Shown piece after piece: positions 1-4,728 of a stretch of 5,787 nt of DNA (position 1 is its first letter; every line of letters starts with the position of its first letter). The translations under genes were made by a program, and so were the position numbers. The notes beneath the pieces are model-generated. The model saw only the letters and a list, made by a program, of their open reading frames with translations, was not told the origin of the DNA and searched no databases. Source of the stretch: JBEKDJ01 sp050014415 (GTDB taxonomy: Bacteria; Desulfobacterota; BSN033; UBA1163); the NCBI GenBank assembly GCA_050014415.1, contig JBEKDJ010000318.1, forward strand, positions 1 to 5,787, written 5' to 3'.

Positions 1-539
1 CATCTTTGAAACCCGCGGTAAGCGAAGCCGATTGCACTTGTATCAAGCTTCTCCTGACATAACCAGACACACTTGCCACAAAGGACGCATTTGTTTGGAT
101 CATAGATAAACACAGGGCTGGTTTCGTCAATGGGCAGATCCCTTAAAAATTTCTTAAACCTTTTTGTATTCAGTTTGACCTTTAAGTGTTTGGCAATCTT
201 TGGCAATTTACAGGAGCTACTCTTAAAACAATGAGCACAATCGACCGGATGGTTACTCAGAATTAGCTCAAAGGCAGTTCTGGCGAGTCTTAAAGCCTTT
301 GTTCCTTTGGTGTGGACGACCATTCCCTCTTTCACTTTTGTCGTACAGGCGGTAACAGGCCAATCCTTTTCTTCTACCTCGACATAGCATAAACGGCATG
401 CTCCATAAGGCTGTGCCATCTCTTTCATAGCACAAAGATTGGGGATATAAATCCCATTGTCCAAGGCTACCCATAATAATGTTTCACCTTCATTGCATTC
501 AATCTCTTTTTTGTCAATGGAAATATGGATTGGTGTCAT
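1..539 (-). CDS. NuoG/HndD-like iron-sulfur protein, N-terminal part (runs off left edge)
   Basis: A reading frame begins with ATG at 539-537 and stays open to the left edge, giving 179 residues with no stop. Three cofactor-binding segments appear in the order typical of NADH dehydrogenase subunit G, [FeFe]-hydrogenase and formate dehydrogenase N-termini. First is a plant-type 2Fe-2S domain with Cys36, Cys48, Cys51 and Cys65 (CX11CX2CX13C). Second is a His-Cys 4Fe-4S segment, His97, Cys101, Cys104 and Cys110 (HX3CX2CX5C). Third is a ferredoxin-type CX2CX2CX3C at Cys151, 154, 157 and 161. A second ferredoxin motif would be expected just past the edge. The protein is probably a cytoplasmic electron-transfer subunit. 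Its position downstream of fhs and folD on the same strand suggests it serves formate or methylene-THF redox chemistry, but this is inference. It could be a short stand-alone electron-transfer protein or the start of a large catalytic subunit; the window cannot decide. The upstream Shine-Dalgarno is weak, so the start rests on alignment with the domain's usual N-terminus. Confidence 0.88.
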   Translation of the reverse strand, partial: MTPIHISIDKKEIECNEGETLLWVALDNGIYIPNLCAMKEMAQPYGACRLCYVEVEEKDWPVTACTTKVKEGMVVHTKGTKALRLARTAFELILSNHPVDCAHCFKSSSCKLPKIAKHLKVKLNTKRFKKFLRDLPIDETSPVFIYDPNKCVLCGKCVWLCQEKLDTSAIGFAYRGFQR

Positions 540-552
540 TTTACCCAGAAAA

Positions 553-689
553 AAAGGGTCTTAGGTTCAGGGGTTAAGGTCAGAATGCCGGTGTTGTCAA
601 TGGGTTAGATCGTCAGTGTTTAAATCTTTAGCCATAACCTCTTGCCCCTAAACCAAACGGGCTTCTTAACCCTAACCTAAAGACCATTT
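553..689. repeat. Long imperfect inverted repeat between folD and the Fe-S gene
   Basis: The arm at 553-578 and the arm at 665-689 are near reverse complements (about 25 bases with a few mismatches and one single-base gap). Both contain an AGGTT-type core followed by a GGGTTAAG-like end. About 86 bases lie between them. The 238-nt gap between folD and the Fe-S gene contains no reading frame I would call. The repeat could fold into a long stem in the cluster transcript, or it could be a small dispersed intergenic element of the kind common in Desulfobacterota genomes. No intrinsic-terminator T-tract follows an arm in the direction of transcription. Confidence 0.5.
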
Positions 690-704
690 TCATGGCTTGT
701 GTTT

Positions 705-743
705 TCACGCCGAAGTGCCCAGCGTTTCGTGCTGCTGGCGTGA
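705..743 (-). other. Stem-loop just downstream of folD
   Basis: TCACGCC at 705-711 pairs with GGCGTGA at 737-743, and an inner CAGC (720-723) can pair with GCTG (731-734). It lies about 35 nt past the folD stop codon on the minus strand. It has no following U-tract, so it is not a standard intrinsic terminator. It may be a transcript 3' end/processing structure or part of a repeated intergenic element. Confidence 0.4.
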
Positions 744-777
744 TTCGTGAACCGTAAATACTCTGGACTCTGAACTC

Positions 778-1665
778 TCATTTAATCCCTGCCGCCACTT
801 TGGCAGCCTTCACCGTATTCATCATTAGCATCGTGATGGTCATCGGCCCAACTCCGCCTGGGACAGGGGTAATGGCACTCGCCTTCTGTTGAACTGCGTC
901 GAAATCGACATCCCCGCAGAGTTTAGCCTTTCCTTCGGGTGTCATCCCAATCCGATTGACACCCACATCGATGACCACTGCGCCTTCCTTTACCATATCT
1001 GCAGTGACTGCCTTGGGTTTTCCCGCAGCGACGATGAGGATGTCCGCTCTCCTGGTATGAAAGGCCATATCCTTTGTGCCGGTGTGGCAGATCGTCACCG
1101 TTGCATTGGCTCCTTTCTGTTTTTGCAGAAGGATGTTGGCAATAGGTTTTCCAACAATGTTCGACCTGCCCACGACCACCACTTCTGCGCCATCGATCTT
1201 CACACCCGCACGGATCAGGAGCTGCTGAATTCCTGCAGGGGTGCAGGGAAGATAGTCTGCCTCACCGATCATCAATTTTCCCACATTGACCGGATGGAAC
1301 CCATCGACATCCTTTTTCGGATCGATGGCGTAAAGGATTTTTGTTTCATTGATGTGCTTGGGAAGTGGAAGCTGGACCAGAATACCGTGAATCTTAGGGT
1401 CATTATTGTATTTATCGACTAATTTAAGCAATTGTTCCTCTGTAATCGTTTCAGGTTGGTTGTCCTGAATGGAATAGAACCCTAACTCCTTGGAGGTCTT
1501 CTGCTTTCCAGTGACGTAGCTTACTGACGCAGGATTTTCGCCCACCAGGATCGTTACCAAACCCGGGACTACGTTGTATTTGTCCTTTAAATTAGAGGTT
1601 TCCTGTTTCAACTCCTCCCGAATCTGTTGAGCGATCTCATTGCCTTTAATTACTTTTGCCGTCAT
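778..1665 (-). CDS. folD: Bifunctional methylene-THF dehydrogenase / methenyl-THF cyclohydrolase FolD
   Basis: The 295-residue product matches the FolD family throughout its length and has the usual size. It interconverts 10-formyl-THF, 5,10-methenyl-THF and 5,10-methylene-THF using a pyridine nucleotide. Visible signatures are the YxxxK active-site motif (Tyr50, catalytic Lys54), GILVQLPLP (94-102), KDVDGFHPVN (118-127), PCTPAG (140-145), the nucleotide-binding GRSNIVGKP (166-174) and PGGVGPMT (269-276). The start at 1665 is preferred because an excellent Shine-Dalgarno (AAGGAGGGG, about 1673-1681) lies a few bases upstream. The in-frame TTG at 1686 lies upstream of that site and would add seven residues not seen in the family. 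It follows fhs by 292 nt on the same strand, so the two enzymes catalyse consecutive steps of the methyl branch of the Wood-Ljungdahl pathway. The long structured leader suggests it has some expression control of its own. Confidence 0.97.
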   Translation of the reverse strand: MTAKVIKGNEIAQQIREELKQETSNLKDKYNVVPGLVTILVGENPASVSYVTGKQKTSKELGFYSIQDNQPETITEEQLLKLVDKYNNDPKIHGILVQLPLPKHINETKILYAIDPKKDVDGFHPVNVGKLMIGEADYLPCTPAGIQQLLIRAGVKIDGAEVVVVGRSNIVGKPIANILLQKQKGANATVTICHTGTKDMAFHTRRADILIVAAGKPKAVTADMVKEGAVVIDVGVNRIGMTPEGKAKLCGDVDFDAVQQKASAITPVPGGVGPMTITMLMMNTVKAAKVAAGIK

Positions 1666-1688
1666 TTTTTCTCCCCTCCTTCTCAAGA

Positions 1689-1771
1689 ACGTGATGGTGC
1701 CACGTGAGTTAAAAATGAATGGTGGAGAATAGAAGGTTGCTCCTCCTGTTCTCCACCTCCTGATGCAACCT
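1689..1771 (-). promoter_or_regulatory. Candidate structured RNA leader of folD (pseudoknot or alternative hairpins)
   Basis: Two perfect inverted repeats interlock. AGGTTGC (1734-1740) pairs with GCAACCT (1765-1771), and GGTGGAGAA (1721-1729) pairs with TTCTCCACC (1749-1757). Their order allows an H-type pseudoknot in the folD mRNA, with connecting segments of 7, 8 and 4 nt, or two mutually exclusive hairpins. A further hairpin, ACGTG (1689-1693) with CACGT (1701-1705) and a 7-nt loop, lies next to the folD Shine-Dalgarno. The second stem is followed in the transcript by a U-containing stretch (about 1711-1720), so an attenuator is conceivable. I do not recognise a known riboswitch class here; the pairing is seen, the regulatory role is inferred. 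Confidence 0.4.
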
Positions 1772-1843
1772 ATCCCCTAAATCTACATCTGGTATCTTGA
1801 GGATATTGTTTTCCCCATCTACGTGGGTCGTTCCTAACTCAGA

Positions 1844-1872
1844 AATAGAGTTACAATATGATTTAGTATCAA
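1844..1872 (-). promoter_or_regulatory. Possible promoter for folD
   Basis: On the minus strand TTGATA (1872-1867) is followed after 17 bases by TCTATT (1849-1844). This is a fair sigma70-type match (5/6 and 4/6). It would start transcription near 1837 and place the candidate pseudoknot inside the folD leader. The AT-rich setting makes chance matches likely, so confidence is low. Confidence 0.3.
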
Positions 1873-1957
1873 GATTAAAATTATAACCCAGTGTTGCCTC
1901 AAAATCCCCTCACCCCCTCTATACTGAAGAGAGAAGTAGGGGTATGTAATCAGTGCC

Positions 1958-3742
1958 TTAAAAGAGCCCCGTTACTTTACCGGTATTCACGTCGACATCA
2001 ACTCTTCGATAAGCTGGGTCAGAACTGGTTCCTGGCATCAGGCTGATCATTCCGGTCATTGGACAGAGGAATTTCGCACCGGCAAAGATTAAGACATCCC
2101 GAACTGGAAGTATCCAACCTTTAGGTACCCCCTTAATAGTTGGATCATGTGTCAGGCTTAGATGGGTCTTCACCATCATCGTATTAAAATCTTTTAAATT
2201 AGGATCGGCCTCGAACCTTTTGGCTTTGGCTTCAGCGTCTGGAGTCCATGACACACCATCGGCTCCATAAACTTCTTTGGCGATTGTCTCGACCCTTTGT
2301 CTGAGCGGCATCTCGAGCGGGTAGAGGAATTTGAGATTGGGTTTATCTTTGCAAGCCTCCATGACCACGTCGGCAAGCTCTAATGCTCCATCTCCGCCTT
2401 TTAGCCAGTGCTCGGAGACGGCACAGCGAGCTCCTGCCTGCTCAGCATACTTGCGTACCAGTGCGATTTCATCCTTGGTATCGGTGTGGAAGGCATTGAT
2501 ACAGACGACCGGACTGATTCCTGATTTCCTGATCACCCCAATCAGGTGAGTCATATTGACGATCCCTTTCTCGAGAAGAGCCAAATTCTCCTTTGTGTAT
2601 TCATCAGGAAGGGGTCGTCCTGCAACGACTGCTGGTCCGCCGCCATGCATTTTCAGAGCCCTGATCGTAGCCGTCAGTATTGAAACATTGGGAACGAGAC
2701 CACTCAGCCGTGATTTCACATTCCAGAACTTCTCAAAGCCAATGTCCGCAGCAAAACCGCTCTCAGTGATGTGATAATCGAACATCTTTAAGCCAATGCG
2801 GTCACCGATGATGGAAGATTGACCGACAGCGATGTTAGCAAAGGGACCAGCGTGGACCAGACAGGGCTGATATTCTGTGGTCATCATCAATGTGGGATTG
2901 ATGGTATTCCGCATCCATGCACACATTGCGCCTGCCACTTCAAGGTCCGTGGTTGTGACGGGCTTGCCCTTTTTATCGTAGGCTACAACGATCTTACCTA
3001 ACCTCTCCCGAAGGTCTTTCAGATCCCGGACAATAGAAAGGATGGCCATGAGTTCCGAACTGACCGTAATGCCGAATTTGGAGGCCATCAGAAAACCGTC
3101 CATCTTGCCCCCGATACCCATGATGATATTCCGCAAGCCCTGAGCACAGAAATCCATGGCCCAGCCCATCTCAATGTTTGTGGGATCGATATCTAAGCGT
3201 TTTAGATTCCGCTTAGCCAATTCAGCATCGTCGTAATTTCGTTCGTGCTGCATCCTGGCATTTAAAGCTACCATTGCCAGGTTATGAGCATTGGTAATAT
3301 CGTTGATGTCGCCTGTAAGGCCTAAGGAGAATTCAGTCATCGGAATAAGAAGGGCTTTTCCACCTCCTGCGGCCGTACCTTTAATATTCATTGTTGGACC
3401 GCCTGAGGGCTGACGGATACAACCACCAACATTCTTACCCCTTTTTCCTAATCCCTCCATAAGACCCATGGATGTGGTTGTCTTTCCTTCTCCCAAAGGA
3501 GTAGGGGTGATAGCTGTAACCTCAATATATTTTCCGTCCGGTTTACTTTTTAGGCGGTCTATAATCTTCATGAAGTCGAGTTTACACAGCCTCCCCATAG
3601 GAATGATGTCATCTTTCTTAAGACCCAATTTCTCACGCCACTCATCCACAGTGGGCATATTTTCTTCGGCTATGTCCGCTACTTGCCAATCTGCAAGTTT
3701 TCTTGGATCTGCTTCTTGATATTTTTTGGAAATATTGGACAT
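1958..3742 (-). CDS. fhs: Formate-tetrahydrofolate ligase (10-formyl-THF synthetase)
   Basis: This cytoplasmic enzyme makes 10-formyl-THF from formate, ATP and THF through formyl phosphate, the entry step of the Wood-Ljungdahl methyl branch; it can run backwards in formate-producing or syntrophic metabolism. The 594-residue product carries the P-loop TPLGEGKTT (81-89), a glycine-rich segment KGTAAGGG (121-128), LTGD (142-145), HAGPFANIAVGQSS (297-310), ALKMHGG (362-368), the Trp of a W-x-K-G-G segment (446-450), KTHLSLTHDP (525-534) and a C-terminal PMTGMISLMPG (561-571). It is somewhat longer than the roughly 555-560 residues of classical acetogen enzymes. It also differs at usually conserved spots: QPSGGP where EPSLGP is typical, and VGQSS where HGCNS is typical. 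The start at 3742 has a strong Shine-Dalgarno (AAAGGAGGAG, about 3751-3760) with 8-nt spacing. It is the first gene of the minus-strand cluster and has a good promoter upstream. Confidence 0.97.
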   Translation of the reverse strand: MSNISKKYQEADPRKLADWQVADIAEENMPTVDEWREKLGLKKDDIIPMGRLCKLDFMKIIDRLKSKPDGKYIEVTAITPTPLGEGKTTTSMGLMEGLGKRGKNVGGCIRQPSGGPTMNIKGTAAGGGKALLIPMTEFSLGLTGDINDITNAHNLAMVALNARMQHERNYDDAELAKRNLKRLDIDPTNIEMGWAMDFCAQGLRNIIMGIGGKMDGFLMASKFGITVSSELMAILSIVRDLKDLRERLGKIVVAYDKKGKPVTTTDLEVAGAMCAWMRNTINPTLMMTTEYQPCLVHAGPFANIAVGQSSIIGDRIGLKMFDYHITESGFAADIGFEKFWNVKSRLSGLVPNVSILTATIRALKMHGGGPAVVAGRPLPDEYTKENLALLEKGIVNMTHLIGVIRKSGISPVVCINAFHTDTKDEIALVRKYAEQAGARCAVSEHWLKGGDGALELADVVMEACKDKPNLKFLYPLEMPLRQRVETIAKEVYGADGVSWTPDAEAKAKRFEADPNLKDFNTMMVKTHLSLTHDPTIKGVPKGWILPVRDVLIFAGAKFLCPMTGMISLMPGTSSDPAYRRVDVDVNTGKVTGLF

Positions 3743-3912
3743 GTTTTTTACTCCTCCTTTCCCTTTAAAATTTTTCTGTTAAGTATTAATGACCCTATAA
3801 GTTGTGGTGAGATTTCTACTCCTGAAATTAGGGATCCCCCCTTTCTCTTTAAGGTTTTTAATAGGTGATTTCTGGTGCTCTAAAAAACTGGATTTTGAAA
3901 AGGCGTTTTCTA

Positions 3913-3928
3913 TGTGATAACAGTCACA
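3913..3928. promoter_or_regulatory. CRP/FNR-type or Rex-like operator upstream of fhs
   Basis: A palindrome TGTGA-N6-TCACA lies between the fhs promoter and gene, read as TTGTGA-N6-TCACAT on the minus strand. These half-sites are the classic CRP-family consensus and also resemble HcpR and Rex sites described in anaerobes. It sits just downstream of the -10 box, centred roughly +13 to +15 from the expected start, a position where a bound protein would block transcription. Which regulator binds cannot be told from the window. Confidence 0.55.
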
Positions 3929-3940
3929 ATGTCGATTCGG

Positions 3941-3969
3941 ATACTAAAATAACAGAGTTTTTTTGTCAA
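3941..3969 (-). promoter_or_regulatory. Sigma70-type promoter of fhs
   Basis: A perfect -35 TTGACA (3969-3964) is followed after exactly 17 bases by TAGTAT (3946-3941) as -10. Transcription would begin around 3934, leaving a leader of about 190 nt before the fhs ATG. That leader has a small hairpin potential but no RNA class that I recognise. Confidence 0.65.
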
Positions 3970-4169
3970 GGGAAATTTTTGAATAAGAATCTTAAGCTTT
4001 GAATATCGTTAAGCATGTTGAAATTATTTAAGATTTTAATCATCTCATTGTGGTTAGATGGGGTTATTATTGGGTTATATAGATGAATTGTAGAGAGTGA
4101 TACAAAATTATGGCCATTGAAACAGGTGAGAAGGTCAATTTCTTAAGGACTTTTTTAAAAACTGAATGA
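3970..4169. other. AT-rich divergent spacer with no recognisable gene
   Basis: This stretch lies between the divergent promoters of fhs and the fluoride-riboswitch unit. It is AT-rich, has stop codons in every frame that I followed, and contains short repeats such as CTTAAG and TTAAGC motifs. I see no gene, tRNA or known RNA family here. Confidence 0.5.
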
Positions 4170-4198
4170 TTGACTTTTATTTTTTTTCGTTCAATAAT
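4170..4198 (+). promoter_or_regulatory. Promoter of the fluoride-riboswitch unit
   Basis: TTGACT (4170-4175) and AATAAT (4193-4198) are each 5/6 matches to the sigma70 boxes and are separated by exactly 17 bases. Transcription would start near 4205, some 15 nt before the first fluoride aptamer, the normal geometry for a riboswitch leader. Confidence 0.65.
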
Positions 4199-4219
4199 GA
4201 AACTAAGCTTAAAAAATTT

Positions 4220-4274
4220 GGCGATGAAGTTCGCCTTTAAACGCTCCGTTCAAATGGAGATGATAACTTCTACT
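4220..4274 (+). promoter_or_regulatory. Fluoride riboswitch (crcB motif), copy 1
   Basis: The segment matches the fluoride aptamer architecture. GGCG (4220-4223) pairs with CGCC (4232-4235) around a GATGAAGTT loop. UUUAAACG follows, then a short second hairpin closed by CTCC (4243-4246) and GGAG (4256-4259), then TGATAACTTCTACT. GAAGTT (4226-4231) pairs with AACTTC (4265-4270) to make the class-defining pseudoknot. It resembles the Thermotoga petrophila aptamer (GGCGATGAGG ... TGATGGCCTCTACT) in layout and conserved bases. Fluoride binding should stabilise the pseudoknot, compete with the terminator and switch transcription on. It controls the DUF2267-like frame at 4323 and perhaps the genes beyond. 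Confidence 0.92.
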
Positions 4275-4300
4275 CAATTCTGGTAGAAGTTTTTTATTTT
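4265..4300 (+). terminator. Intrinsic terminator of fluoride riboswitch copy 1
   Basis: AACTTCTAC (4265-4273) and GTAGAAGTT (4283-4291) form a 9-bp stem with a 9-nt loop, followed by a T-rich tract to 4300. The 5' arm is the same sequence as the 3' strand of the aptamer pseudoknot, so the two structures exclude each other, as expected of a transcription-terminating ON switch. Confidence 0.9.
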
Positions 4301-4322
4301 AGGGGAGAAAGGTGGTGATACT

Positions 4323-4583
4323 ATGAAGACAAGAAAAGAATTTCTCGAAGCTGTGATGAAGATGGCGAACCTAAAAGATTTGAAACAGGCTGATGATGCA
4401 GCACGGGCAGTGATTTCCCTTACAAAACTCATCATCGGAGAAGAACTTTCTTAAAAGATTGCCAAGGTGACCCCGCCCGATCTTCGTTTGGGATGGGAAT
4501 CAATAAGAGCTGCACAAATGGATGATTACGAGCGTGATGAACGTTTGTTTGAAACTGGGGAGGTCGAGGAGGAAAGAGCATAA
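4323..4583 (+). pseudogene. DUF2267-like small protein interrupted by an in-frame TAA
   Basis: ATG at 4323 follows a strong Shine-Dalgarno (AAAGGTGGTGA, 4308-4318). The frame encodes 43 residues, beginning MKTRKEFLEAVMKMANL, and stops at TAA 4452-4454. The same frame then continues for 42 further codons with good coding character (KIAKVTPPDLRLGWESI, then an acidic tail) to TAA 4581-4583. Read through, the 86-position product resembles DUF2267 (COG5502) proteins, which have an F-L-E/Q-x-V helix, a ...A-x-R-A-V-x-x-x-L helix and a P-x-x-L-R-x-G-W segment. DUF2267 has no firmly established function. Because the frame is unchanged across the stop, the break looks like a single nonsense substitution (for example GAA to TAA), not a frameshift. 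A sequencing error or a functional 43-residue short form cannot be excluded. It lies directly behind fluoride riboswitch copy 1. The family call is from memory of the motif pattern and is moderate. Confidence 0.6.
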
Positions 4584-4619
4584 GGAACATGAGAGTTGGC
4601 ACAAAGATTGTTCAACTGA

Positions 4620-4677
4620 GGCGATGAGGTTCGCCTTTAATCGTCCTTTTGTTGAGACAGGACTGATAACTTCTACT
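4620..4677 (+). promoter_or_regulatory. Fluoride riboswitch (crcB motif), copy 2
   Basis: This second aptamer has the same layout as copy 1. GGCG (4620-4623) pairs with CGCC, the loop GAGGTT (4626-4631) pairs with AACTTC (4668-4673) including one G-U wobble, the second hairpin is closed by GTCCT and AGGAC, and it ends TGATAACTTCTACT. It differs from copy 1 in the pseudoknot strand (GAGGTT against GAAGTT), in one linker base (TTTAATCG against TTTAAACG), and in the sequence and length of the variable hairpin. It begins 37 nt after the end of the interrupted DUF2267-like frame and precedes the toroid-repeat protein. I see no good promoter immediately upstream, so it is probably on the same transcript as copy 1. 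Confidence 0.9.
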
Positions 4678-4708
4678 GGGGGTCTCTGGTAGAAGTTTTT
4701 TTATTTTT
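4668..4708 (+). terminator. Intrinsic terminator of fluoride riboswitch copy 2
   Basis: AACTTCTAC (4668-4676) and GTAGAAGTT (4689-4697) form a 9-bp stem with a 12-nt loop, followed by a run of seven T residues and more T-rich sequence. Its 5' arm is shared with the aptamer pseudoknot. It ends about 20 nt before the start of the downstream gene. Confidence 0.9.
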
Positions 4709-4728
4709 GGAATCATATTTAATCGGAG

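Noticed and set aside
268..474. 68-codon minus-strand frame in the left region
   Set aside because: It is out of frame with, and fully inside, the iron-sulfur protein whose Cys motifs prove the other frame.
572..600. TTGACA on the minus strand (600-595) as a promoter for the iron-sulfur gene
   Set aside because: At 16-18 nt spacing only a TTAACC-like sequence is found, a poor -10 box.
889..1422. Plus-strand open frame of 177 codons inside folD
   Set aside because: It lies wholly antisense to a clear folD gene, and its translation shows no family features; it is a shadow of the folD codon pattern.
1666..1686. Upstream TTG start for FolD adding MRRRGEK
   Set aside because: The TTG lies upstream of the strong Shine-Dalgarno, which is correctly spaced for ATG 1665; the extra residues would be the translated ribosome binding site.
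1905..1945. Possible terminator after fhs (CCCC/GGGG hairpin)
   Set aside because: The stem needs a 4-nt bulge and is followed by only four T residues some bases later; too weak to call.
2194..3868. Several short open frames on either strand within or overlapping fhs
   Set aside because: All overlap the well-supported fhs gene or its leader, are short, and have no Shine-Dalgarno or recognisable sequence.
4452..4454. Recoding (selenocysteine or pyrrolysine) at the internal stop of the DUF2267-like frame
   Set aside because: The codon is TAA, not TGA or TAG, and the frame is unchanged, so neither recoding nor programmed frameshifting explains it simply.
4584..4619. Separate promoter for fluoride riboswitch copy 2
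   Set aside because: TTGGCA near 4594 has no suitable -10 box at normal spacing, and the 36-nt gap leaves little room for one.
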